A DNA stretch of 64,000 nt from Candidatus Eiseniibacteriota bacterium (GTDB lineage: Bacteria > Eisenbacteria > RBG-16-71-46 > CAIMUX01), in NCBI GenBank assembly GCA_903844735.1, contig CAIMUX010000051.1, positions 1 to 64,000 of the forward strand. The letters run 5' to 3'. Under the pieces are notes generated by a model, which was not told where the DNA came from, made no database searches, and saw only the letters and a list, made by a program, of their open reading frames with translations. Shown piece by piece: positions 40,632 to 48,995 of the stretch; positions within the stretch are counted from its first letter, which is position 1, and each line of letters begins with the position of its first letter. Made by a program: the position numbers and the translations under genes.

Positions 40632-42565
40632 CGGCGTGTCTCCAGCTTAGGGATCGAGTCAAGCGGCACCCACGACGAGCGGGGGAGGCGCAGCACTACG
40701 CGATCTCCCGACACCCAGTCCTGGCGGTACTCCCAGGCGACCTCGGCGGGCTTCAGACCGGCCAGGACCGAAACGAGTACGTTTCCGGGGTAGCCGAGAA
40801 ATGCCGCCCCACGCCGGGAGCGTGCGGAAGGCGGCGGCGTGGGGCGTGACGGCCATGCCCCCGGCGTTCCCGCGTAGGGGGTCGTGCCGGCCGCGGTTCC
40901 GCCTGTGCCGTCGGCGGTGGCGGCGGTGGGGTCGGAACCGGCAGCCGGATCGGTCGCCTCTGAATCGCGAAATGCGAGGAGCCAAACGGCGCCGGTGCCG
41001 CGCCGTTCCCACGCCAGGCGCAGAGCGATGGCCTGCTGCCGCCAGGCGGCGGCCGAGTCGAGCGGCGCGGACCAACTGCCGGCGGCGTTGCGGTCGAACG
41101 AGGCGGGAAACGATCCTTTCCAGCCGGCGCGATCCCACCAACCGAGTCGCCGGCCGTAGTACTCGATGGTGGGCCGAGAAAGTGCCGAGAAGACCACGGC
41201 ATCGCCCGGCTCGATCTCGGACGCGAGGAGCGTGGCCAGCGCCCGGTCGGAGCCCTTGGCGGTGCGCCCTTCGCCGCGCCACGACGGGGCCAGGGCCGCC
41301 ACGCCGAGGACAATCCATGCGACCGTCGCGATCGATGCCGGCAGACGCCCCCATGGGGGAGACGCCCCCCAACGGAGGCCCAGTCCCCACAGGGGGGACG
41401 CCCTTCTTCGGGGGCACAACAGCCCCCGAGTCCAGCCGATCCCGAGGAGGATCGCCAACCCCGGCAGCGCCAGGGTATCGGTGCGCCCGACGACATAGGC
41501 CGACCCGGCCAGGAGAGAGACCACCTGGAGTCCGAAGAGCGGAACTGCGGTGAAGATGGCCGCACCGACGAGCAGCTCGCGCTGGGTGTCACAGGGCGGG
41601 CTCGCGACTGGGCGGTTGGGTGCAGTCCGACCGGTGGGGGTCCGGCGGAACTCGAACGCGGCAGCGGCGGCACCGATCAGTCCCACGGCGCCCAGAGCCC
41701 AGGCTGCCCACCGCAGGGCCATCAGAGACGGCGGGAAAGTCGGGAGCGGAACCTGCAGATGCAGAGCGGGGCCGGTACCGTTGGCGAGGGCCGCCAGCGT
41801 GTAGACCGGACCTAGCAGCAATCCACCGCGACCCGTCCACCACGCGGCCATCCAGGTATTGCCTGTGTCGTGTGTGCCCAGTTGGGGGAGAAGCGCCACG
41901 AGCCACGGTGACATGCCGAGGGCAAAAATGCCGAGTACGGCCGTGCCGGTGCGCCGGTGCAATCGGGTAGCGAGAAGCGGAATGACGCCGGTGGCGACTG
42001 CCGCCGCCACCACCAGAATCCCGAGGTTGTGGCTGTAGACGAGGCCGAAACAGGCAAGGAGGAACCAGGCGCCGGTGCGCGTTCCGGGCCTCTCCCGCAG
42101 CGACAACGCGGCACCGAGCGCGAGAACGGCAAGGAGGTGCAACAGGGCGTAGCTGCGAGCCTGCTGCGCGTAGTGCACCGCCACACTGGAAAATCCCAGC
42201 GCGGCTGCGGTTGGAAGGGCTGCTTGCGGCGCGCGATTCCGCGTGAGGCGCCACGCAGCCACCACCGCGGCGGTCCCGGCCAGAGCCGGGAGCAGACGGA
42301 GGCCCCACTCGCCCCTACCCGCGACCGCGGTGGCCAGGGTCTGGAGCAGGTAGAAGAGCGGGGGTGCGTCGTCGTTGCGCAGGACGCCGAGCAGCCGGCC
42401 TGGTGACACGCGGACCAAGAGCCCCGTCCAGGCCTCATCGACCCACAGACCCTCCGCACCCAGACGAAAGAAGCGGATCAAGGCCGCGGCGACGAGAAGC
42501 GCGGGCACGAGGATGGTCCCGGGTGCCGGGAGTGGGCCGCGTCGCCGTTCGGATGGGACCCGCAT
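40628..42565 (-). CDS. ArnT/PMT-like membrane glycosyltransferase (GT39/GT83 type)
   Basis: About 645 residues with ten to twelve membrane helices. The first periplasmic loop has L-W-V-D-E-A-W-T-G, the catalytic D-E of ArnT/PMT-type enzymes, and D-A-P-P-L-F-Y-L follows. H-Y-A-Q-Q-A-R-S-Y-A-L-L is another family segment. The C-terminal soluble domain is rich in short repeats (A-T-A-D-G-T-G-G-T-A-A-G-T). Such enzymes take a sugar from undecaprenyl phosphate and place it on lipid A or protein. The ATG at 42565 lies just after the methyltransferase stop; a TTG at 42598 with GGAG eight bases upstream is an alternative. It is coupled downstream to the TMTC-like gene. Confidence 0.82.
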   Translation of the reverse strand: MRVPSERRRGPLPAPGTILVPALLVAAALIRFFRLGAEGLWVDEAWTGLLVRVSPGRLLGVLRNDDAPPLFYLLQTLATAVAGRGEWGLRLLPALAGTAAVVAAWRLTRNRAPQAALPTAAALGFSSVAVHYAQQARSYALLHLLAVLALGAALSLRERPGTRTGAWFLLACFGLVYSHNLGILVVAAAVATGVIPLLATRLHRRTGTAVLGIFALGMSPWLVALLPQLGTHDTGNTWMAAWWTGRGGLLLGPVYTLAALANGTGPALHLQVPLPTFPPSLMALRWAAWALGAVGLIGAAAAAFEFRRTPTGRTAPNRPVASPPCDTQRELLVGAAIFTAVPLFGLQVVSLLAGSAYVVGRTDTLALPGLAILLGIGWTRGLLCPRRRASPLWGLGLRWGASPPWGRLPASIATVAWIVLGVAALAPSWRGEGRTAKGSDRALATLLASEIEPGDAVVFSALSRPTIEYYGRRLGWWDRAGWKGSFPASFDRNAAGSWSAPLDSAAAWRQQAIALRLAWERRGTGAVWLLAFRDSEATDPAAGSDPTAATADGTGGTAAGTTPYAGTPGAWPSRPTPPPSARSRRGAAFLGYPGNVLVSVLAGLKPAEVAWEYRQDWVSGDRVVLRLPRSSWVPLDSIPKLETRR

Positions 42566-42614
42566 CTCAGCCGGATCCGGCCGCCGCTCCCCTTTCAAGG
42601 TATCCGCTCCCGCA

Positions 42615-43514
42615 TCAGTCCGCTCCGTCGGGCTTGCGGGCCACCGCCAGGATGCTAAGCCCGACCGGCAGATCCCACCGGGCCAGCCACGCACGCTCCA
42701 GGGCCAGTATGCCGCCGAGGACGCTATTGATCGGCCCGGGCACCGGCCGGACATCGCTGGACACGGCCGGGCCTTCCGCTTTGCCCGCCCGGCGCCGCAT
42801 CCAGCGCACCGCGACGAGTGCGGGAAAGAGGAAGGCATTCCAGTGCGTGACGCGATTCGGGGCCAGCCCAGCCGCCCGCAAGAGCGACGTGAGAGGCCCG
42901 CGGCGATACCTCCGCGCCGTGTGAATGGCGGCATCGTGGGAGGATCGCAGCGACGCATAGGCGGGCAGATTCAGGACCAGCGACCCTCCCGGCCGGAGGC
43001 AGCGGCGGAACTCCTGCAACGCGACGAGGTCCGATTCCACGCTGCGATGGTAGAGGACGTCGAGGGAGACCACGAGGTCGAAGGTGCCGGTGCGGAAAGG
43101 AAGCCGTTCAACCGATCCACGTGCCCACGAGAGCGGACCGCGGCGCCGCGCCAGGTCGAGGGCGAGGGGGCTCCAGTCGAGGCCGGTGACGTCTCCCCAT
43201 GCAGCCAACCGCCGCGTCATGCCCCCGGTGCCGGACCCCGCGTCGAGAATCCGGAGTGGACGCGCCGCGGCGTCCCCCGCTGCGCCTACCGCGGTTGAAC
43301 CGGCATCACCCCGGGAGCGGCATTCTCCCTTCAGTCTCTGTGGCTCCCGCGACCCCAGTGGCCCCGGCAGTCCCCGCGTCCCCGGCATCCGCACCGACCT
43401 CGGCAGCCCCGGCAGCGCCCGCCGCATCTCCTGCTCGACCAACCGGTGCAGTCCCCGATACCACCAGAAGCTCTCCTCCTGAGCGAAGAGGGTGGTGTAT
43501 TCGACAGGTTCCAT
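42615..43514 (-). CDS. class I SAM-dependent methyltransferase
   Basis: A 299-residue methyltransferase of the type 11 fold. Motif I is I-L-D-A-G-S-G-T-G-G-M-T (about 90-101), followed by V-T-G-L-D-W-S, F-D-L-V-V-S-L-D-V-L-Y-H and L-R-P-G-G-S-L-V-L-N-L-P. The opening Y-T-T-L-F-A-Q-E-E-S-F-W-W-Y-R-G-L-H is typical of methyltransferases in glycan clusters. A 50-residue low-complexity insert of G, R, P and S lies before motif I. The C-terminus has a hydrophobic stretch that may touch the membrane. It probably methylates the sugar or lipid intermediate made by this operon; this is inferred from position. Confidence 0.88.
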   Translation of the reverse strand: MEPVEYTTLFAQEESFWWYRGLHRLVEQEMRRALPGLPRSVRMPGTRGLPGPLGSREPQRLKGECRSRGDAGSTAVGAAGDAAARPLRILDAGSGTGGMTRRLAAWGDVTGLDWSPLALDLARRRGPLSWARGSVERLPFRTGTFDLVVSLDVLYHRSVESDLVALQEFRRCLRPGGSLVLNLPAYASLRSSHDAAIHTARRYRRGPLTSLLRAAGLAPNRVTHWNAFLFPALVAVRWMRRRAGKAEGPAVSSDVRPVPGPINSVLGGILALERAWLARWDLPVGLSILAVARKPDGAD

Positions 43515-43536
43515 GCTGTGCGCGCCGCGCCCCCGG

Positions 43537-43920
43537 CTAGCGTGGGGTCCCGGAGCGAAAGACGAGAATGATTCCCGCGCAGATGACCAGGGCGCCGACC
43601 CAGCGCAGGGGGGCGATCTGTTCTTTGAGGACGATCGCGGAGAACAGCAGGATGAGTATGTACCCGATGGAGAGCATCGGGTAGGCCCACGACAGAGGCA
43701 CCCGCGAGATTGCCGCCAGCCAGAAGACCGCGCCGACGCCGAAAAGACCGAATCCGCCGAGGATCCTCGGATGGGTGAAGATCTTGCCGAGTGTGGGCCA
43801 GAAGTTCGAGAGTCCGAGGATCCCCACTGAGTTCATTCCCGACTTGAGCAGAAGTTCGCCGCTCACCGAGAAGCAGATGGCGGTGATCACGATGAAGAAC
43901 GGCTTGTACATCCCCTGCAC
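43537..43920 (-). CDS. EamA/SMR-type small transporter, ArnE/ArnF-like
   Basis: A 127-residue inner-membrane protein with four helices, the size of one SMR subunit. It opens with a helix holding the Glu of S-G-E-L-L-L-K-S-G and contains S-R-V-P-L-S-W-A-Y-P-M-L-S-I-G-Y and L-K-E-Q-I-A-P-L-R-W-V-G-A, hallmarks of the EamA half-unit found in ArnE/ArnF and other lipid-carrier flippases. Two copies would be needed to form a transporter, so it probably works as a homodimer. Placed between the aminotransferase and the transferases, it is the likely flippase for the lipid-linked sugar. General drug efflux is less likely in this context. Confidence 0.83.
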   Translation of the reverse strand: MQGMYKPFFIVITAICFSVSGELLLKSGMNSVGILGLSNFWPTLGKIFTHPRILGGFGLFGVGAVFWLAAISRVPLSWAYPMLSIGYILILLFSAIVLKEQIAPLRWVGALVICAGIILVFRSGTPR

Positions 43921-43929
43921 GGATCCTCC

Positions 43930-45108
43930 TCAGGGCCGGGTCTGAGCCGGCGGTTCTTCGCCGTGGAGTGCCTCGGCAACGGCTGCAATGACTCGTTCCT
44001 GCTGGTGGGCGGTCATCTCGGGGTAGAGCGGCAGCGACACGATCTGCTCGGCCCGTCGTTCCGCCACGGGAAAGGAGCCGGGGCCGAAGCCCAGATGCGC
44101 ATAGGCGGGGTGCAGGTGGATCGGCAGAGGGTAGTGGACCTGGGTCATGACTCTACGGGTCTGCAACTCCCCGCGCAGACGATCACGCCGCGCCACCCGG
44201 GCTACGAAGAGGTGGTGCACATCCTCTCCGTCGTCCGTGGGCGCAGTAATTACCACCGGCAGCGAGGCGAGGCGATCGCGGTAGACCGCGGCCATCTCTC
44301 GCCGCCGCGCGTTCCATCCCGCGAGGTGGGGCAACTTGACGCGCAGCACGGCTGCCTGCAGCTCGTCGAGCCTGCTGTTGATCCCGAACTCCACGGACAG
44401 ATACCGGTCTCGCTCCCCGTAGTTGCGCAGGCGCCGGAGGCGTGCGGCCAGGGTCGGGTCGGCGGTGGTGCAGGCCCCCGCGTCGCCACAGGCTCCGAGG
44501 TTCTTGCTCGGGTAAAAGCTAAAGCAGCCGATGACGCCCATCGTTCCTGCGGCCCGGCCGCGCCAGGTCGCGCCGTGAGCCTGGGCCGCGTCTTCCACGA
44601 TCGGGATGCCGTGGCGCTTGCCGAGATCGAGGATGGCGCCCATCGGCACGCAGCGTCCGTAGAGGTGGACCGGCACGATCGCTTTCACGCCCGGGTCGAG
44701 GTGTCGTTCCACCGAAGCGGGATCGAGAAGGCCGGTGAACGGGTCTACGTCGGCGAAGCATGGAACCGCCCCGGCCGCCACGATGGCCGCGGCGGTGGGG
44801 ACGGCCGAGTTGGGTGCGGTCAGGACGCGGTCCCCGGCGCCGATGTCGAGCGCGCGCAGGGCGAGGTGGATGGCGTCCGTCCCCGAGGCCACGCCGACTG
44901 CGTGAGGGGTGCCGAGGAAGCCGGCGAACTCTTCCTCGAAGGCGGCGAGTTCTTCACCCAGGATGAACCAGGAGCGGGCGAGGACGCGGTCCAAGGCTGC
45001 GCGCACTTCGGCCTCGATCGCCAGGTACTGGGCCTTCAGGTCGCAGACCTGGATCGGCGCGGTGTCCGCCGATGCCGGTTTCGGCTTCGGTTCGGGCGGG
45101 GCGGTCAT
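43930..45108 (-). CDS. DegT/DnrJ/EryC1/StrS sugar aminotransferase
   Basis: A 392-residue PLP enzyme that aminates a nucleotide-linked keto sugar. It shows V-C-D-L-K-A-Q-Y at the start, G-V-A-S-G-T-D-A-I-H-L-A-L for phosphate binding, V-E-D-A-A-Q-A-H-G-A and S-F-Y-P-S-K-N-L-G-A-C-G-D-A-G with the Schiff-base Lys. Y-G-R in V-P-V-H-L-Y-G-R and N-S-R-L-D-E-L-Q-A-A are also conserved. The ATG at 45108 follows the epimerase stop by one base (TGAGATG). The sequence is closest in style to WbpE/ArnB-like enzymes making 3- or 4-amino sugars. The exact position aminated cannot be read from sequence. Confidence 0.93.
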   Translation of the reverse strand: MTAPPEPKPKPASADTAPIQVCDLKAQYLAIEAEVRAALDRVLARSWFILGEELAAFEEEFAGFLGTPHAVGVASGTDAIHLALRALDIGAGDRVLTAPNSAVPTAAAIVAAGAVPCFADVDPFTGLLDPASVERHLDPGVKAIVPVHLYGRCVPMGAILDLGKRHGIPIVEDAAQAHGATWRGRAAGTMGVIGCFSFYPSKNLGACGDAGACTTADPTLAARLRRLRNYGERDRYLSVEFGINSRLDELQAAVLRVKLPHLAGWNARRREMAAVYRDRLASLPVVITAPTDDGEDVHHLFVARVARRDRLRGELQTRRVMTQVHYPLPIHLHPAYAHLGFGPGSFPVAERRAEQIVSLPLYPEMTAHQQERVIAAVAEALHGEEPPAQTRP

Positions 45109-45109
45109 C

Positions 45110-46156
45110 TCACTCCAGGTAGGGCGCGAGGTTGTCGCGGTAGTAGGCCACGGTTCGGGCCAGACCCTCGGCGAGGTTGGTCCGGGGCTCCCAGCCGATG
45201 GCGGCGCGGATCTTCGCAAAACTGCCGTAGTAGTCGCCGATGTCGATGATCTTCGCATCCGCGGGAAACGGCACCAGCCGGTAGCGGCTTCCCGGACAGA
45301 CGGCGACCAGCGCTTTGGTGAAATCCAGCAGCGAGACAACCTCCGGATGGCCAAGGTTGTAGATTTCGCCGATCGTCTCCGGCGCGGGCCCCACCATGAG
45401 CAGCGCTTCCACGGCATCGTCGATGAAGTTGAGGTCGCGGCGCTGGGTGCCGTCGCCGAAGATGCGGATTTCCTCGCCGAGGAGAGCGAGGCGTACAAAC
45501 CAGGGGACGAACCCCTGTCGGTCGTGCTTGAGCAGCATCCGCGGCCCGTAGGTATTCGTCAGGCGGAGGCTGGTGGTCGGGATGCCGTGCACCCTGCTGT
45601 AGAGGATGTGGTACCACTCGCCGGCCATCTTGTTGATGCCGTTCACGTCGACCGGCTGGAGGAGGTGGTTCTCGTCCACGGGGAGGTACTGCGGGCGTCC
45701 GTACTGCTGCCGGGTGCTGGCGTAGACGATGCGGATCTTTGGATTGTTCCGCCGACAGGCCTCGAGGATGGAAAGCTGGGCGCGGCAGTTGATGTCGAGG
45801 TCCGTCTCAGGGTCGCGCATCGAGTCGACGTGGCTGACCTGCCCGGCCAGGTTGAAGAGGTACTGCTGATCGCGCACCAGCCAGGACATCGAGTGGGGGT
45901 CGCGGATGTCGGTGATGTTGACCCTCACGCGGTCCTCGATGCCGCGGATGTTCCAGAGGTTTCCGCCGTAGGCCGGGATGAGCGAGTCGACGAGAGTGAC
46001 CTGCGCTCCCAGCTCCACCAAACGGTGCGCCAGGCTCGATCCGATGAAGCCGAGGCCGCCGGTGACGAGGACCGATGCGCCGCGGTAGGCCTCCTGCCAA
46101 AGGGCGGGGCTCCCGGAGATGGCCGGCGGTGCGTTTGTGCCCGCGCCCGCTCTCAT
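45110..46156 (-). CDS. NAD-dependent sugar epimerase/dehydratase (extended SDR)
   Basis: A 348-residue extended short-chain dehydrogenase acting on a nucleotide sugar. The Rossmann motif V-T-G-G-L-G-F-I-G-S-S lies near residue 28. Later come F-N-L-A-G-Q-V-S-H-V-D-S, V-Y-A-S-T-R-Q-Q-Y-G, R-L-T-N-T-Y-G-P-R and Q-R-R-D-L-N-F-I-D-D-A-V. The catalytic Y-x-x-x-K site reads V-N-G-I-N-K-M-A-G-E, so the Lys is present but the usual Tyr is Asn. That could mean altered chemistry or a proton donor elsewhere. The ATG at 46156 overlaps the GT2 stop by four bases; longer N-termini are not credible. It should feed the next enzyme, the aminotransferase. Confidence 0.88.
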   Translation of the reverse strand: MRAGAGTNAPPAISGSPALWQEAYRGASVLVTGGLGFIGSSLAHRLVELGAQVTLVDSLIPAYGGNLWNIRGIEDRVRVNITDIRDPHSMSWLVRDQQYLFNLAGQVSHVDSMRDPETDLDINCRAQLSILEACRRNNPKIRIVYASTRQQYGRPQYLPVDENHLLQPVDVNGINKMAGEWYHILYSRVHGIPTTSLRLTNTYGPRMLLKHDRQGFVPWFVRLALLGEEIRIFGDGTQRRDLNFIDDAVEALLMVGPAPETIGEIYNLGHPEVVSLLDFTKALVAVCPGSRYRLVPFPADAKIIDIGDYYGSFAKIRAAIGWEPRTNLAEGLARTVAYYRDNLAPYLE

Positions 46157-46953
46157 TCCGTTCCCTTGGGGGGACGGACCGGCCCACCGTGGTCCGTTCC
46201 TATCTCGGTCCGGCGTCCGGTGGCCTCCCGGGCCGTCCGCGGCTCGCGCACAAAGATCCGCCACCAGAGACCGCCCATGCCCCATAGGACGCGCGCCACC
46301 CGCGGGATGTTGAAGAACTGTGACTTCCCGTGCATTCGGTGGTAATGATGCACCGGCACTTGGGCGATGCGATAGTTCCCGCGGGCGATGCGGGCCATCA
46401 GCTCCACGCAGATCAGCCCAGAATCGACAGTGAGTCGCACAGAGTCGAAAACGGAACGGCGAATGAGACGGAAGTCGCAGTCGACATCGCGCACCGGCAA
46501 TCGGAAAAGGGTGCGGGTGAAATGGTGATAGAGCCGACCCACTGCCGCGCGGTAGAGCGGATCGGAGCGCCGGATCTTGTACCCGTTGACCAGATCGGCG
46601 CCGCCGCGCTGCTTCCAGAGGATGGCGAGTTCGCGCACGTCGTATTGGGCGTCGCCGTCGGTGTAGAAGACGAAATCACGGGCGGCGGCGGCGAATCCGC
46701 TGCGGAGGGCGCCGCCGTAGCCGCGGTTGGACTCGTGCGTGATGTAACGGAAGGTCTTCGGGTACAGGCGAGCGAGCTCCTCCAGGATCTCCGCGACATG
46801 GTCGGAGCTGGCATCGTTGATCACGACGACCTCGAAGTCGTCCGTCAACTCCCGGGCCACCAGATGGGCCAGCGCGACCATGGAAGCGATCGTTCCCCAG
46901 TCGTTGTAGCAGGGGAAGAAGATTGTGAGGCTGTCTTGCTTCGGGCTTTCCAT
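46153..46953 (-). CDS. family 2 glycosyltransferase, dolichol-phosphate-mannose-synthase-like
   Basis: A 266-residue GT-A enzyme, first gene of the glycan operon. It begins L-T-I-F-F-P-C-Y-N-D-W-G-T-I, has V-V-V-I-N-D-A-S-S-D, N-R-G-Y-G-G-A-L-R-S-G-F, the metal site Y-T-D-G-D-A-Q-Y-D and V-D-C-D-F-R-L-I-R-R. These are signatures of polyprenyl-phosphate glycosyltransferases (DPMS, ArnC, GtrB). Unlike ArnC it lacks C-terminal membrane helices, ending in a charged tail, so it resembles soluble DPMS. It likely loads the sugar onto undecaprenyl phosphate. The start codon has only a weak GGAAAG upstream. Confidence 0.9.
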   Translation of the reverse strand: MESPKQDSLTIFFPCYNDWGTIASMVALAHLVARELTDDFEVVVINDASSDHVAEILEELARLYPKTFRYITHESNRGYGGALRSGFAAAARDFVFYTDGDAQYDVRELAILWKQRGGADLVNGYKIRRSDPLYRAAVGRLYHHFTRTLFRLPVRDVDCDFRLIRRSVFDSVRLTVDSGLICVELMARIARGNYRIAQVPVHHYHRMHGKSQFFNIPRVARVLWGMGGLWWRIFVREPRTAREATGRRTEIGTDHGGPVRPPKGTE

Positions 46954-47080
46954 CTTTCCGATCCCGGGGTTGATCCACCCCCGCCTCGCCGCCGGGGAGA
47001 GCCACGGCCCCCCCGGTGATCCCCGCTTTCTATCGTCCCGAGGGCGAGATTTCTCCAGATCCCCCGGCCGAAGCGGCCCC

Positions 47081-47110
47081 TTGAGCCGTCTTGCCCGGAA
47101 AGGCTATCAT
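47081..47110 (+). promoter_or_regulatory. candidate sigma70 promoter of the PpiC gene
   Basis: TTGAGC (47081-47086) and TATCAT (47105-47110) are 18 bases apart, about 49 bases before the ATG at 47159, in the gap between divergent genes. Confidence 0.45.
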
Positions 47111-47158
47111 GCGGGTATTCGATCCCGGAGGCAATCACCACTCAAAGGGGTTCGTGCG

Positions 47159-48994
47159 ATGACGGAAGGACGGCAGGAGATGAAACTGATGTTCGGGCTG
47201 AGGCCACAGATGCGGGCAAGGAGCCGTTGGCGGCTCAGGGGGGCGGCACTGGGGGCGGTGCTCGTACTCGTGGTGGCGCCCGGCTGCCAGGGTCAGGGCC
47301 GGTCGGAGTCGGTGGTCCTCACCGTAGGTTCGCGCGAGATCCGAAGCGACGAGTTGGAGCGGGCTTTCTGGAACGAGTGCAAGTCGAACAAAAGCTTCTT
47401 TCCCGACAGCTCTTCGCTGCGCCGCTTCATCCCGGTTTACGTTGACAAGGTGATCTGGGAAGAGCTCGCGAGGCAGGCGATGCCGGTACTCGAGGGAACT
47501 ACGAAGGACATGGTTGACGGGACTGAGGAATCGCTCATCGTGGAGGCGCTGCGCCGCGAGGCCTACCTCGACGCGGCGGAGCCGTCTGCGGCTGAGCTGA
47601 AGAAGAGCTACGAAGAACTGGGGCGCGAGTTGCATCTCCGCCGCATCGCGGTCGCGGAGCGTTCTGAGGCGGAGGAACTGCTGCTAGTCTTGCGGCAGGG
47701 TGGGGCGTTCGCGAAGATTGCCCCGCAGAAGAGTCTCGACGTCAACAGTCGCGACTCCGGCGGCGACATCGGCTGGGTCCCCTACTACCGGGTCGACGGA
47801 GATCCTCGGGACCGTCTTTGGGCCCTGAAGCCGGGCGAGATCTCCGAACCCATCGCCACGGGCGGCCAGTGGCACATCTTCCAGTTGGTGGAAGAGCGAC
47901 CCAACGTCGGCCGGGGCACCCTCGAGGCCGAGACGCCCCAGCTTCGGATGGGGCTCATGGCCGGCCGTGCGGCGGCCGGCGGCACGCGATTCCTGGATGA
48001 ACTCCTGCTCAAGTACGAGTTCAAGACCGACCCGGCGGAGGTGGCCTGGTTGACGGCACTCCTTCGGGAAAAGACCGCCTCCGTGCCGCGTGACATCGGC
48101 GCCTTCGATCCCGGCGAGCTGGAAACCCCCGAAGTCAAGGAACAGATCAGCGGTAACCCATTCAAGACCCGGCCCGTGGCGCTTGCCGACACAGGTCGTG
48201 TGCTGGCCACCTGGAATGCGCCAGGTGGGCGTGTCGTGCCCTATCTCGTGATCGATCAGCTTCTCACCGACGCGCCGCTCGCGTGGCCGACGTTTGAAAA
48301 GAGCGATGACGTGATGAACCTGATTCGGGCCATCGTGATCGAGCGTCTGGAGATCGCCGAAGCCCGGGCCCGAAAGATCGATCAGCGCCCTGAGATCCGG
48401 GCACAGATCGCGGACAAAGAGCGTGAGGTGCGTGCACGGTTCTTCTTCCGCACCAAGATCCGCCCTGAGGCAGCCCTCGCCGATAGCCAGGTGCGTAGCT
48501 ACTATGATGCCCACTTGGCGGAGTTCCACCAGGGCGAGCGGCGCCGTTTCGTGGCGATCAGTGCTGCCGACATTGACCTTGCCCGGGAGATCCCGGCGCT
48601 GCTCAGGGAGGGGCTCAAGGTGAGTGAGGTGAGGACGCGCCTTCTCGGACGGGATCCCACGCTCACGACAGCTTCCGGGGATCGAGGCACAGACCCCATG
48701 ACCTACGGGCAGTCCCCGCTGCTCGACGGCGTGCTTTTCGCGTTGCCGCAGGATGGCGTCTCGGAACCGATTGCGGTGGCGGGGCGTTGGACGGTGGCCA
48801 AGGTTGTCGAGATCCTACCTGAACGGACCATCCCGTTCGAGGAAGCGGCAGGGGGTATCCGCGCGCGCAGCGCGAAGGCGCGGGCCGACTCGCTCCTCAA
48901 GGTGAAGGTCGACGAGGCCAGGCCCGGCTATCCGGTACGGGTGCATGAGGAGGCGCTCCAGCGTGTGCGGCTCCGGTCTCCGGCCGGCTTGTAG
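47159..48994 (+). CDS. PpiC/SurA-type peptidyl-prolyl isomerase lipoprotein, two rotamase domains
   Basis: A 611-residue periplasmic folding factor. A lipoprotein signal ends V-V-A-P-G-C. An N-terminal SurA-like helical region (about 45-150) precedes a parvulin domain with L-H-L-R-R-I-A-V, G-G-A-F-A-K-I-A, G-G-D-I-G-W-V-P-Y and L-K-P-G-E-I-S-E-P-I. A second helical region and a second, degenerate parvulin (R-R-F-V-A-I-S-A, V-L-F-A-L-P-Q-D-G-V-S-E-P-I) follow. Such proteins assist outer-membrane and secreted proteins, of which this window has many. AAGGGG precedes the chosen ATG; two in-frame ATGs 7 and 10 codons later remain possible. Confidence 0.88.
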   Translation: MTEGRQEMKLMFGLRPQMRARSRWRLRGAALGAVLVLVVAPGCQGQGRSESVVLTVGSREIRSDELERAFWNECKSNKSFFPDSSSLRRFIPVYVDKVIWEELARQAMPVLEGTTKDMVDGTEESLIVEALRREAYLDAAEPSAAELKKSYEELGRELHLRRIAVAERSEAEELLLVLRQGGAFAKIAPQKSLDVNSRDSGGDIGWVPYYRVDGDPRDRLWALKPGEISEPIATGGQWHIFQLVEERPNVGRGTLEAETPQLRMGLMAGRAAAGGTRFLDELLLKYEFKTDPAEVAWLTALLREKTASVPRDIGAFDPGELETPEVKEQISGNPFKTRPVALADTGRVLATWNAPGGRVVPYLVIDQLLTDAPLAWPTFEKSDDVMNLIRAIVIERLEIAEARARKIDQRPEIRAQIADKEREVRARFFFRTKIRPEAALADSQVRSYYDAHLAEFHQGERRRFVAISAADIDLAREIPALLREGLKVSEVRTRLLGRDPTLTTASGDRGTDPMTYGQSPLLDGVLFALPQDGVSEPIAVAGRWTVAKVVEILPERTIPFEEAAGGIRARSAKARADSLLKVKVDEARPGYPVRVHEEALQRVRLRSPAGL

Positions 48995-48995
48995 G

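Noticed and set aside
46925-47158. Longer start for the PpiC lipoprotein
   Set aside because: The extra residues are arginine- and proline-rich and would bury the lipoprotein signal; a promoter candidate lies inside this stretch.
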